DNA of 64,000 nt from Roseburia sp. CAG:10041_57 (GCA_001916965.1 MNTL01000001.1:124001-188000), one strand, 5' to 3'; counted from the stretch's first letter, positions 1 to 7,686 are shown. Made by a program: numbers and translations. The notes: a model not told the origin generated them from the letters alone.

Positions 1-37
1 AGATGTGACAGAAAATGCATAAATATTAATATTCAAG

Positions 38-65
38 TTACATTTTTCGAGAAAATACATACTAT
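38..65 (+). promoter_or_regulatory. Possible sigma-A promoter of the ABC importer operon
   Basis: TTACAT (38-43) and TACTAT (60-65) are separated by 16 bp, about 30 bp before the ATPase start. Both hexamers deviate from consensus, so this is a weak assignment. Nothing else is recognised in bases 1-82. Confidence 0.3.
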
Positions 66-100
66 AAGGTATCTATTAGATTGTGGAAGGAATGAGCCGG

Positions 101-871
101 GTGTATTTTCTGAAATTCGACCATGTTGATTTTTCTTATTACAGTAATACAGGTGAAATTCAGGTATTACAGGATATGAGTTTCGAGATAGAACGGGGAA
201 GCTTCATAGCTGTTGTTGGTCCTTCCGGATGTGGAAAGTCTACGATATTATCGTTGATCGCCGGACTTCTACAACCAACGGGAGGGTATATTACATTTTA
301 TTCTGATGATTTTCAGACGCCAAGAATTGGTTATATGCTTCAGCACGATCACTTGCTGGAATGGAGAGATGTCTATCATAACATCCTTCTGGGACTTGAG
401 ATACAACACAAGCTTTTCCCGGAAAATATCGAGCTGGTAAATCAGCTGTTAGTAAAATATCATCTGGAAAACACAATAAGATTAAAGCCCTCTGCTCTTT
501 CGGGAGGAATGAGACAAAGAATCGCTCTGATTCGGACGCTGGCGCTGCAGCCTGATCTTCTGCTTCTCGATGAGCCTTTCAGTGCATTGGATTATCAGAC
601 CAGATTACAGGTATCGGAGGATGTACGTGATATTATAAAAACAGAACAAAAGACTGCTATTCTGGTGACACATGATATTTCAGAGGCTATTTCCATGGCA
701 GATACTGTCTTTTTGCTGCCGAAAATACCAGGATATGTGAAGAAAGTAATTCCTATTGAATTTGAAAAACAGGGAATAGCGCATGAATCTATCCGTCAGT
801 CAAAGCTGTTTCAGGAATATTTTGATTTAATATGGAAGGAGCTTCAGAATGAAAATCAGGAAACAAGATGA
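101..871 (+). CDS. ABC transporter ATP-binding protein, nitrate/sulfonate/taurine (SsuB-like) family
   Basis: Cytoplasmic ATPase of an ABC importer. It shows Walker A GPSGCGKST, the signature LSGGMRQRIALIRTL, Walker B LLLLDEPFSALD and the switch histidine in LVTHDISEA. This layout is typical of the SsuB/TauB/ThiZ group that feeds small organic anions or thiamine precursors to a two-copy permease. The reading frame is open from GTG 83 and also has ATG 92. I prefer GTG 101, because the only good Shine-Dalgarno (GGAAGGA, 85-91) lies 9 bases before it and abuts ATG 92. The last 23 bases overlap the permease gene. No substrate-binding protein is present in the window, so the substrate cannot be named. 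Confidence 0.85.
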   Translation: MYFLKFDHVDFSYYSNTGEIQVLQDMSFEIERGSFIAVVGPSGCGKSTILSLIAGLLQPTGGYITFYSDDFQTPRIGYMLQHDHLLEWRDVYHNILLGLEIQHKLFPENIELVNQLLVKYHLENTIRLKPSALSGGMRQRIALIRTLALQPDLLLLDEPFSALDYQTRLQVSEDVRDIIKTEQKTAILVTHDISEAISMADTVFLLPKIPGYVKKVIPIEFEKQGIAHESIRQSKLFQEYFDLIWKELQNENQETR

Positions 872-1682
872 GGAATTATTGCTTTATTCGCAAGGACAGC
901 TTGCCTTTTTGACTTCGCAGAGACAGAGGAAAAAAGCCGTTATATGGAGCCGGATTATACTGTCTATAGGGTTTCTTGTATTATGGCAGATGGCTTCTGA
1001 TTTTGAATGGATTGATGATTTTTACTTCAGTTCACCAAGGGCTATTGGAATACTGTTCTTACAGGATTTGCAGGATATGTCACTGTTGCGGCATATCGGT
1101 ATGACACTGTGGGAATCTGTTGTCAGCTTTCTACTGATTGTTATCTTTTCACTGATACTGGCGACCCTGTTCTGGTTCCTGCCTGGCCTGGGGCATACCT
1201 TTGAACCGTTTCTGATCGTATTGAACAGTCTGCCAAAATCCGCACTAGCACCGCTTATTATCGTATGGCTGGGAACAGGACCAAAGACAATCATACTCTG
1301 TGGAATGTCAGTAGGGATATTCGGATGTATACTGAATCTGTACCAGGTATTTATACAGACAGATCCTGAAAGGTTGAAATTAATAGAAACATTAGGCGGT
1401 AATAGATTGCAGGCTTTTACCAAAGTGGTATTCCCCGGGAGCCTTCCGACTTTTCTATCTATTGCAAAAACAAATATCGGATTGGCACTGGTAGGGGTAA
1501 TTATTGGTGAATTCCTTGCAGGAAGACAGGGGCTTGGATATCTGATCATCTATGGAGAACAGGTATTCAAGCTGGATCTGCTGATTATGAGCATTGTGAT
1601 TTTATGTGCGATTGCCATGTTGTTATACTGGCTCTTATCACTATTGGAGCGACAGATTGAACATCGTATGCTGGGAATGTAG
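849..1682 (+). CDS. ABC transporter permease, SsuC/TauC-like
   Basis: Integral membrane partner of the preceding ATPase; the two genes overlap by 23 bases and are surely co-translated. The 277-residue protein has about six hydrophobic segments, starting near residue 30 (IILSIGFLVLWQMA). It carries the BPD_transp_1 coupling-loop region around residues 175-200 (ETLGGNRLQAFTKVVFPGSLP), close to the EAA motif of importers of this class. The start ATG follows GGAAGGAG. A binding protein is expected from the family but is not encoded downstream. A small gene on the other strand overlaps its 3' end by 42 bases. Confidence 0.85.
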   Translation: MKIRKQDEELLLYSQGQLAFLTSQRQRKKAVIWSRIILSIGFLVLWQMASDFEWIDDFYFSSPRAIGILFLQDLQDMSLLRHIGMTLWESVVSFLLIVIFSLILATLFWFLPGLGHTFEPFLIVLNSLPKSALAPLIIVWLGTGPKTIILCGMSVGIFGCILNLYQVFIQTDPERLKLIETLGGNRLQAFTKVVFPGSLPTFLSIAKTNIGLALVGVIIGEFLAGRQGLGYLIIYGEQVFKLDLLIMSIVILCAIAMLLYWLLSLLERQIEHRMLGM

Positions 1683-1889
1683 ATAACTGGTATCTACCAC
1701 TTCATCCTTTAAAATATAGACTTCTGAGGACTGATTCGTATCTTCGGAAGAATCTCCTGTATATAGGAAATGGCAAAATACAACAACTAATCCTATGATA
1801 ATTGCTGCCATTCCACAACTGATGTAAGTTATCTTCTGCTGTTTATGCATAGCAGATGCATATAATTCTTTCTGTACTGGTTCTCCCAT
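1641..1889 (-). CDS. Small single-pass membrane protein, unknown function
   Basis: An 82-residue protein. Residues about 19-43 form one hydrophobic segment (ITYISCGMAAIIIGLVVVF), preceded by a Lys/Gln-containing N-terminus and followed by an acidic, Ser/Asn-rich tail, which suggests a short cytoplasmic N-terminus and an extracytoplasmic tail. The start ATG is preceded by AGAGGTCGAAGGT. Its 3' end runs antisense over the last 42 bases of the ABC permease gene. I do not recognise a family. A palindrome lies about 45 bases upstream of the start. Confidence 0.55.
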   Translation of the reverse strand: MGEPVQKELYASAMHKQQKITYISCGMAAIIIGLVVVFCHFLYTGDSSEDTNQSSEVYILKDEVVDTSYLHSQHTMFNLSLQ

Positions 1890-1933
1890 GACCTTCGACC
1901 TCTTTAGCTATGTTGAATTATGAATGTACATTG

Positions 1934-1955
1934 GTAATAATTACGTATTTATTAC
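1934..1955. promoter_or_regulatory. 22-bp near-perfect palindrome, possible operator
   Basis: Bases 1934-1955 read GTAATAATTAC followed by GTATTTATTAC, a 22-bp palindrome with one mismatched base pair. It lies upstream of the small membrane protein gene on the minus strand. Its length and symmetry resemble a dimeric repressor site. No regulator is assigned. Confidence 0.3.
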
Positions 1956-2053
1956 ACAAATATTAAATTCTAAAGAAATTCTACGTCCGGGAATAAAAAA
2001 TGTCAATATATGAAAAACGCTGAAAATACAGGAAGAAATGCGTAATCTTTAGG

Positions 2054-2084
2054 TAAAAAAACTTCGGATAAAAAATCCGAAGTT
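2054..2084 (-). terminator. Intrinsic terminator of the tRNA-Thr gene
   Basis: On the minus strand the arms ACTTCGGAT and ATCCGAAGT close a short T-rich loop and are followed by a run of seven T. It lies 20 bases after the tRNA 3' end. Confidence 0.8.
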
Positions 2085-2103
2085 AAAAAGTAATTCATAT
2101 AGA

Positions 2104-2176
2104 AGCTTTCGAAGGGACTTGAACCCTCGACCTACTGATTACGAATCAGTTGCGCTACCAACTGCGCTACGAAAGC
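2104..2176 (-). tRNA. tRNA-Thr(CGT)
   Basis: A 73-base cloverleaf on the minus strand. The acceptor arms GCTTTCG and CGAAAGC pair perfectly. The anticodon arm is ACTGA-TTCGTAA-TCAGT, with U33 followed by CGT, so it reads ACG threonine codons. The T arm contains GGTTCAAGTCC. The 3' CCA is not encoded. A consensus promoter lies upstream and an intrinsic terminator downstream, so this is a single-gene transcription unit. Confidence 0.95.
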
Positions 2177-2208
2177 ATGCCGTCGGCAACTCAATAGCCG
2201 ACTTAAAC

Positions 2209-2237
2209 AGTATATATAATAATTGTGCTTTTTTCAA
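2209..2237 (-). promoter_or_regulatory. Sigma-A promoter of tRNA-Thr
   Basis: Minus-strand TTGAAA (2237-2232), a 17-bp spacer and TATACT (2214-2209), about 33 bases before the mature tRNA 5' end. Confidence 0.75.
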
Positions 2238-2264
2238 GAGTTTTTTGAAAAATTGATAAAATAA

Positions 2265-3134
2265 TTATGCATCAGGGCTTATGTGAACAGATACCTGCTG
2301 GAATGGAATTTCAATACCGGCTTCATCCAGAGATAATTTGGCTTTTTCAGTCAGACGCCATCTTGTTGGCCAGTACTTCTCAGTAGGACAGAAACATCTT
2401 AATCCAATCACTACTTCACTGCTTCCGAGGGAATCTACACAGACGATAGGTGCAGTTGTATGATCAATATCGGGATCTTCCATAATAACCTGCTCCAATA
2501 CCTGCTTCGCCTGCGCAATATTGGAACTGTAAGAGATACCAATATTCAGATCAATACGACGCAATGAATTTGCAGTGTAATTGGTCAGGGAATTATTGGC
2601 AAGATTGCCATTGGGCAGAACAACAATGCGGTTATCTATTGTCTGTAATTTTGTGTAGAATATACCAATTTCGCATACAGTGCCTTCATTCTTATGGGCG
2701 TCTTCTATAATATAGTCTCCTACTCGAAATGGCTTTAGAATCAGAATCAGAACACCACCGGCAAGATTACTCAGACTTCCCTGCAGGGCAAGACCAATGG
2801 TAACACCCAGAGAACCAAGCAATGCCATGATACTTGCTGCATCGAATCCAAAACTGTTGGCAATAGCCAGCAAAAGGACAAAGTACAGAGCGCCCTTGCA
2901 CAAAGCATCCAGAAACTGTATGACACCAGTCTCCGCTCCTGCTCTCTGTAAGGATTTACGCAGAATCTTTCTGATAAAAGATATGATTTTCATACCAATC
3001 AGAAAAAAGACAACGGCGAGCAGAACACGGATACCAAGAGCCAGTGCTTTGTCTGGCAGATCCTGGAGAAATTTTTCAAATGCATTTAAGTTTTTATTGA
3101 GTTCTTTCAGTTCTTCAGAAGTTAGAAGCAGCAT
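2265..3134 (-). CDS. mscS: MscS-family small-conductance mechanosensitive channel
   Basis: A 289-residue inner-membrane channel expected to open under osmotic downshock and release solutes. Two N-terminal hydrophobic helices (residues about 30-55 and 75-95) precede the pore-lining TM3 with the Gly/Ala pattern GSLGVTIGLALQGSLSNLAGG (about 105-126). The MscS beta domain follows with PFRVGDYI and VVLPNGNLANNSLTNYT. The length matches the minimal MscS class. The start ATG follows AGGAAAGGA. It lies 23 bases after the DUF1015 gene and is probably co-transcribed with it. The tRNA-Thr gene downstream has its own promoter. Confidence 0.92.
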   Translation of the reverse strand: MLLLTSEELKELNKNLNAFEKFLQDLPDKALALGIRVLLAVVFFLIGMKIISFIRKILRKSLQRAGAETGVIQFLDALCKGALYFVLLLAIANSFGFDAASIMALLGSLGVTIGLALQGSLSNLAGGVLILILKPFRVGDYIIEDAHKNEGTVCEIGIFYTKLQTIDNRIVVLPNGNLANNSLTNYTANSLRRIDLNIGISYSSNIAQAKQVLEQVIMEDPDIDHTTAPIVCVDSLGSSEVVIGLRCFCPTEKYWPTRWRLTEKAKLSLDEAGIEIPFQQVSVHISPDA

Positions 3135-3157
3135 GATACAATATCCTTTCCTGTTGT

Positions 3158-4393
3158 TTAGAATGCATGAATAAATAATCCACTCCGAAGCTTAGGCTCG
3201 AACCAGGTGGATTTTGGAGGCATCAGAAGATCTGCATCAGCAACTTCAAATAATTCATGGATGGAAGTCGGGTACATGGCAAAGGCTACAGCACAATCTG
3301 TATGAACTCTGCGCTCCAACTCTTCCATTCCTCTGATTCCACCTACAAAGTCAATTCGCTTATCAGTCTTAGGATCTGTAATATGTAGAATCGGCGAAAG
3401 AACCAGGTTCTGTAATAAAGCAACATCCAGACCGTTTACAGGATCTGCTGATGTGTATTCTGGTTTTATTTCAAGCAGATGCCATTTGTCCTGCAGATAC
3501 ATGGCAACCTGTCCTTTATGTTCAGGTCGGTGACAATGTTCACCAGTCTCCAGCAGCTGATAGACTGATGTGACCTGATTCAGGAATTCAGAAGGAGTAA
3601 GGCCATTCAGATCCTTGACTACTCTGTTATAATCCATAATCATCAATTCTTCATCTGCAAATAATACAGAAAGGAAATAATTAAATTCTTCTTTACCAGT
3701 ATAATCAGGATGAGCTGCTCTCGTTCGCTGACCTACTTTAACTGCGGAGGCACAGCGATGATGACCATCCGCAATATAGATCTGATCTATTTGGGCAAAG
3801 GTATCAGCAATTGCACTGATATCGGTATCTTCATGAACACACCATACTCTATGGGTGATTCCATCCTCGGAAGTGAAATCATAAAGAGCATCATTATGTT
3901 TGGTGCGGGTAATGATTTCATTTAATACAGGATTGGCTCTGTATGCAAGAAAGATAGGCCCTGTTTGAGCCTGACAGGTCTCCACGTGTCGAATTCTGTC
4001 CAGTTCTTTATCTTCTCTTGTATTCTCGTGTTTTTTGATAACCTGGTTCAGATAGTCATCTATACTGGCACAGGCTACAATACCAGTCTGGACGCGACCA
4101 TTCATGGTAAGCTCATAAAGATAATAGACAGGCTTATCCTCCTGAACGAAATTACCATCGTTTATCATCTGCCAAAGCAGTTCGTGAGCCTTCTGATATA
4201 CTTTAGGGTCATAGGTATCTACAGAATCATCAAACTGCGTTTCTGCCCTGTCTATATTCAGAAAAGATAATGGATGGTCTTTTACTGTCTGTTTAGCTTC
4301 TGCTCTGTTGTACACATCATAAGGAAGTGCTGCTATTTCTGATTCCAAGCCTTCTTTGGGTCTATACCCTTGAAATGGTCTGATCTGTGCCAT
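3158..4393 (-). CDS. DUF1015 family protein
   Basis: A 411-residue cytoplasmic protein starting MAQIRPFQGYRPK, with the DUF1015 landmarks ALPYDVYN, FLNIDRAE, YIADGHHRCASA and RVVKDLNG. The family has no established biochemical role. In my experience it often neighbours serA/serC in Firmicutes, and the serine genes lie about 1 kb away here, though in a separate transcription unit. The frame is open 30 codons further upstream, but ATG 4393 has AGGAGG 8 bases before it and homologues start at MAxIRPF. Promoter 4426-4454 drives it and mscS follows. Confidence 0.9.
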   Translation of the reverse strand: MAQIRPFQGYRPKEGLESEIAALPYDVYNRAEAKQTVKDHPLSFLNIDRAETQFDDSVDTYDPKVYQKAHELLWQMINDGNFVQEDKPVYYLYELTMNGRVQTGIVACASIDDYLNQVIKKHENTREDKELDRIRHVETCQAQTGPIFLAYRANPVLNEIITRTKHNDALYDFTSEDGITHRVWCVHEDTDISAIADTFAQIDQIYIADGHHRCASAVKVGQRTRAAHPDYTGKEEFNYFLSVLFADEELMIMDYNRVVKDLNGLTPSEFLNQVTSVYQLLETGEHCHRPEHKGQVAMYLQDKWHLLEIKPEYTSADPVNGLDVALLQNLVLSPILHITDPKTDKRIDFVGGIRGMEELERRVHTDCAVAFAMYPTSIHELFEVADADLLMPPKSTWFEPKLRSGLFIHAF

Positions 4394-4425
4394 GCTGATA
4401 ACCTCCTGATTTTTATAATAAGAAC

Positions 4426-4454
4426 ATTGTATCAGATAAAGTCTTTTTTGACAA
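4426..4454 (-). promoter_or_regulatory. Sigma-A promoter of the DUF1015-mscS unit
   Basis: Minus-strand TTGTCA (4454-4449), a 17-bp spacer and TACAAT (4431-4426), close to consensus. Its -35 overlaps the -35 of the divergent promoter at 4448-4476. Confidence 0.8.
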
Positions 4455-4476
4455 CTCAAGCACGGAGTGTTAGAAT
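4448..4476 (+). promoter_or_regulatory. Sigma-A promoter of the 91-residue protein gene
   Basis: TTGACA (4448-4453), a 17-bp spacer and TAGAAT (4471-4476). The -35 is shared almost base for base with the divergent DUF1015 promoter, so the two probably compete for polymerase. Confidence 0.75.
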
Positions 4477-4530
4477 CGTTCATAGTGACGCTCTATATGG
4501 GCATTCAAGGAAAGGTGTGAGGTGACTGAT

Positions 4531-4806
4531 ATGACAGAAGAAGACAAGAAATTATTAGATCGAATTAATGAATATGCAGAACGTAAATTAAATGATCCCG
4601 ATAAGAAGATGCGGGTATCTTCCCAGTTAGATCGTTTGAAGCCTATTATGCTAAAAATCGCAGAGGAACAGAATACGACAGTTGAGGATATCTTTGTGAG
4701 ATATATGGATCTGGCAACATCATCCAACAATGCCAAGTTCTTGAATACCGTCGGAAATATGACCCAGAATGAAAGCGGTCAGGATTTTACAAATTTGAAT
4801 ATTTAA
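4531..4806 (+). CDS. Small acidic helical protein, unknown function
   Basis: A 91-residue soluble protein starting MTEEDKKLLDRINEYAERK. It is rich in Glu, Asp and Lys, with predicted amphipathic helices over residues 1-65 and a polar, less ordered tail (MTQNESGQDFTNLNI). No signal peptide or membrane segment. GTG 4522 is possible, but ATG 4531 has GAGGTG 6 bases upstream. It has a consensus promoter and ends 7 bases before a strong hairpin terminator, so it forms a monocistronic unit. I do not recognise the family. Confidence 0.7.
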   Translation: MTEEDKKLLDRINEYAERKLNDPDKKMRVSSQLDRLKPIMLKIAEEQNTTVEDIFVRYMDLATSSNNAKFLNTVGNMTQNESGQDFTNLNI

Positions 4807-4813
4807 ACAATAT

Positions 4814-4842
4814 AAAAAGGATGCATATTCTGCATCCTTTTT
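4814..4842. terminator. Bidirectional intrinsic terminator
   Basis: The 12-bp arms AAAAAGGATGCA and TGCATCCTTTTT enclose a 5-base loop and give T-runs on both strands. It ends the plus-strand small gene and, on the minus strand, the proposed repeat RNA. Confidence 0.85.
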
Positions 4843-5151
4843 ATACAGTTACACAAATCCCCTTTTGATTTCAATTCCCTTTTTACACAAACTCAGGAAA
4901 AAATTCCCCTTTTACATACCTTTTACACAATTTTGAATTCCCCTTATGAATTCCCTTTTACAGATGTCCCTTTTACTTTTGAATGACCTTTTACACAATT
5001 CCCCAATTGCTGTTTTTTCGAAAAGCCATCCCCTTTTACACAAATCCCCATTACGTGAAGAATCCCCATTCTTACACGTTTTCATAAGAAACTTTAATCT
5101 CTAAAAGAAATATCAGAACTATGTTCTTTAATGTGTGTAACGTTGTTTCTT
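4814..5151 (-). ncRNA. Candidate non-coding RNA with about twelve G-run repeat units
   Basis: A gene-free block on the minus strand framed by a strong promoter (5158-5186) and a terminator (4814-4842), giving a transcript of about 338 bases. In RNA sense it repeats units like GUAAAAGGGGAAUU; G-runs lie at (plus coordinates) 4859, 4877, 4906, 4919, 4940, 4953, 4968, 4987, 5001, 5030, 5046 and 5064, spaced 13-29 bases. Several units fold with the G-run in the loop: AAGAAU-GGGG-AUUCUU (5058-5073), CAAUU-GGGG-AAUUG (4996-5009), GAAUUC with loop AUAAGGG (4935-4953), AAAAG with loop GGGAUGG (5021-5037) and CAAA with loop AGGGGA (4854-4867). No plausible ORF covers it. I match it to no RNA family I know. 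A decayed tandem repeat or a protein-binding DNA array are alternatives. Confidence 0.55.
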
Positions 5152-5157
5152 GTAATG

Positions 5158-5186
5158 ATTATTGCACAGAACATTATTATTGTCAA
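5158..5186 (-). promoter_or_regulatory. Strong sigma-A promoter reading into the repeat RNA
   Basis: Minus-strand TTGACA (5186-5181), a 17-bp spacer and AATAAT (5163-5158). Immediately upstream (5187-5235) lie A-tracts and AT-only sequence resembling an UP element. No protein-coding ORF follows, so the natural product is the repeat RNA. Confidence 0.65.
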
Positions 5187-5280
5187 CCTTTTTTCGAGCT
5201 TTTTTTTTGATTAATATATATATTTTTTGTATGTATATTTGAAAATCTCTTGTAAGAATGCACAAGAACGGCGTTCTTGT

Positions 5281-5319
5281 AAAAAATAAGTGGAATCAAT
5301 GTATAATTGACTCCACTTA
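5281..5319 (-). terminator. Intrinsic terminator after serA
   Basis: Minus-strand arms TAAGTGGA and TCCACTTA with an inner TCAAT/ATTGA helix, followed by TTTTTT. It starts 15 bases after the serA stop codon. A second perfect hairpin (ACAAGAAC and GTTCTTGT around 5260-5280) sits just beyond. Confidence 0.8.
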
Positions 5320-5334
5320 CATTATGTTAACTGC

Positions 5335-6498
5335 TTATTTTACTACACGAACACGGAACACTCCGTCAATATTTTTTAATTTCTGGATAATATTATCATC
5401 TGCTGCTGACTCAATATCCATTAAGGTATAAGCGTATTCACCTCTGGATTTATTTGTTAAATCTGTGATATTAATGCCAGCTTCACCTAAAGCACCTGTA
5501 AACTGAGTGATCATATTTGCAATATTTTTATGCAGAATCGCGATTCTGCCGGCTGTTGCACATACGCCCATGTCACAATTTGGATAATTTACACTGTGCT
5601 TAATATTACCATTTGCAAGATAATCCATTAATTCATCAACTGCCATCTTGGCACAGTTGTCTTCTGATTCCTCTGTGGAAGCACCAAGATGAGGGATAAC
5701 GATACAGCCTGGATGACCTGCTGTAGTTGTATTAGGAAAATCAGATACATATTTTCTGATCTTACCAGCTTCCAGGCCTTCTAATACATCTTTTTCATTG
5801 GCTAAGAGGTCTCTTGCAAAGTTAAGAAGAATGACACCTGGTTTCATCTTTTCAATGGCTTTGGCATCGATCATACCCTTTGTGCTGTCCATTAATGGAA
5901 CATGAATGGTAATAAAATCACAGGTTTCATAAATCTCATCTACATTCAGTACATGCTTTACATCACGGCTGAGGCTCCAGGCTGCATCTACAGAGAGGAA
6001 AGGATCATATCCATATACATCCATACCTAGACTGATTGCTGCGTTGGCAACTTTAACACCAATAGCTCCAAGACCAATGATACCTAATTTCTTACCTGCT
6101 ATTTCAGTACCTGCAAAGTTCTTCTTCTCTTTCTCAGCATCCTTTGCAAGTGTCTCAACATCTTTATTGGCTTCTACCCATTTGATACCGCCAACAACAT
6201 CTCTGGATGCCAGAAGCATACCTGCGATAACAAGTTCCTTTACACCATTTGCATTAGCGCCTGGAGTATTGAAGACTACGATACCCTTCTGTGCACAGGT
6301 ATCAAGTGGAATATTATTAACGCCTGCTCCTGCTCTTGCTACAGCAAGAAGAGATTCGGGAAGCTCCATTTCATGCATGGATGCGCTTCGAACCAATACA
6401 CCCTCTGCCTGGCTGATATCATCTGTTTTGACATATTCGCTGCTGAATCTTGTTAAACCTACTTTAGAAATTGGATTAAGGCAATGATACTGATACAT
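5335..6498 (-). CDS. serA: D-3-phosphoglycerate dehydrogenase
   Basis: First step of serine synthesis: oxidises 3-phosphoglycerate to 3-phosphohydroxypyruvate with NAD. The 387-residue protein has the Rossmann motif GLGAIG near residue 140, the D-2-hydroxyacid dehydrogenase features (RAGAGVNNIP, INFAxD-like LLNFARD, HLGASTEE) and a C-terminal ACT-like domain (about 315-387; NITDLTNKSRGEYAYTLMDIE). It is the short SerA form without the extra regulatory domain. Its start overlaps the serC stop as TAATG, so translation is coupled. It is last in the operon leuB-ilvD-ilvB-serC-serA. Confidence 0.95.
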   Translation of the reverse strand: MYQYHCLNPISKVGLTRFSSEYVKTDDISQAEGVLVRSASMHEMELPESLLAVARAGAGVNNIPLDTCAQKGIVVFNTPGANANGVKELVIAGMLLASRDVVGGIKWVEANKDVETLAKDAEKEKKNFAGTEIAGKKLGIIGLGAIGVKVANAAISLGMDVYGYDPFLSVDAAWSLSRDVKHVLNVDEIYETCDFITIHVPLMDSTKGMIDAKAIEKMKPGVILLNFARDLLANEKDVLEGLEAGKIRKYVSDFPNTTTAGHPGCIVIPHLGASTEESEDNCAKMAVDELMDYLANGNIKHSVNYPNCDMGVCATAGRIAILHKNIANMITQFTGALGEAGINITDLTNKSRGEYAYTLMDIESAADDNIIQKLKNIDGVFRVRVVK

Positions 6499-7580
6499 TA
6501 GGCATTCTCCTCCTCGAATTTTTTCATGAATTCTACAAGCTTCTGAACACCTTCGATAGGCATAGCGTTATAAATACTTGCTCTCATACCGCCTACTGTT
6601 CTATGACCTTTCAAGTTTTCAAATCCTGCAGCTTTTGCTTCTTTTACAAATTTGGCATCCAGTTCTTCGTTTCCAGTAACGAAAGGAACGTTCATTAAGG
6701 AACGATCTTCTTTTCTGACAGTGCCTTTGAAGAGTTTGCTTTCATCCAGATAATCATAGAGAATCTTTGCTTTTTTCTCATTGATCTCTTTCATTTTCTC
6801 AAGACCGCCCATCTTCTTGAGCCACTTGAATACTTTGCCACAGATATAGATACCATATGCAGGTGGTGTGTTATATAAAGAATTGTTATCTGCATGAATC
6901 TTATAGCGAAGCATGGTCGGTGTACCAGGAAGTACATCTTCTGTGATCAAATCTTCTCTGATAATAACAATAACAACACCTGCCGGTCCGATATTCTTCT
7001 GAACGCCGCCATAGACTACACCATATTTGGTTACATCAATGGGCTCTGAAAGGAAACAGGAGGATACATCAGCAACTAATGTTTTGCCTTTGGTATTAGG
7101 TAATGTTGTGAAACGTGTACCATAAATGGTATTGTTCTGGCAGATATATACATAGTCTGCATCTTCTGAGATAGGAAGATCAGAACAGTCTGGAATATAA
7201 GAGAAAGTCTTATCTTCTGAGGAAGCAATTTTGTTTGCTTTTCCATAGATACATGCTTCCTGATAAGCTTTCTTAGCCCACTGACCTGTTACGATGTAAT
7301 CAGCAACTTTGTTTTTCATAAGATTCATGGGAATCATTGCAAACTGCTGGCTTGCACCGCCCTGAAGGAACAATACCTTGTAATTATCAGGGATATTCAT
7401 AAGCTCTCTTAAATCAGCTTCGGCTTCCTGAATAATTGTTTCAAAAGCCTTGGAACGATGACTCATCTCCATAACTGACATTCCGGTTCCCTTATAGTCC
7501 AACATTTCATCTGCAGCTTCTTTTAATACTTCTTCAGGCAAAACTGCGGGGCCTGCTGAAAAATTGTACACTCTTGACAC
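6498..7580 (-). CDS. serC: Phosphoserine aminotransferase
   Basis: Transaminates 3-phosphohydroxypyruvate with glutamate to give O-phosphoserine (PLP enzyme, class V fold). The 360-residue protein begins MSRVYNFSAGPAVLPEEVL, the family hallmark, and has GGASQQFAMIP, VADVSSCFLSEPIDV and the PLP-lysine segment YGGVQKNIGPAG. The end GHRTVGGMRASIYNAMP is typical. The ATG follows AGGAGGAG. It is coupled to serA; a phosphoserine phosphatase is not in the window. Confidence 0.96.
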   Translation of the reverse strand: MSRVYNFSAGPAVLPEEVLKEAADEMLDYKGTGMSVMEMSHRSKAFETIIQEAEADLRELMNIPDNYKVLFLQGGASQQFAMIPMNLMKNKVADYIVTGQWAKKAYQEACIYGKANKIASSEDKTFSYIPDCSDLPISEDADYVYICQNNTIYGTRFTTLPNTKGKTLVADVSSCFLSEPIDVTKYGVVYGGVQKNIGPAGVVIVIIREDLITEDVLPGTPTMLRYKIHADNNSLYNTPPAYGIYICGKVFKWLKKMGGLEKMKEINEKKAKILYDYLDESKLFKGTVRKEDRSLMNVPFVTGNEELDAKFVKEAKAAGFENLKGHRTVGGMRASIYNAMPIEGVQKLVEFMKKFEEENA

Positions 7581-7686
7581 TTTTTTACTCCTCCTGATTT
7601 CTCATAACATTATTTCCCACAGCGTAGCGATTCAAAATATATTGAACCATTACACAAATCTATATGTAATCTGGATAGATACATAT

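Noticed and set aside
1022..1549. 175-codon frame on the minus strand inside the ABC permease gene
   Set aside because: It is antisense to a clear membrane permease, has no ribosome site, and its translation has no family resemblance.
4859..5067. G-quadruplex array
   Set aside because: The G-runs are separated by 9 or more bases and many have only two or three G, so intramolecular quadruplexes are unlikely; small loop hairpins fit better.
4846..5075. CRISPR array
   Set aside because: The repeat units are only about 14 bases, degenerate, and spaced 13-29 bases without spacer-like unique segments of equal length, and no cas gene is present.
4846..5240. Chromosomal replication origin
   Set aside because: DnaA-like words and AT-rich DNA are present, but dnaA, dnaN and recF are absent and the words deviate from the consensus box.
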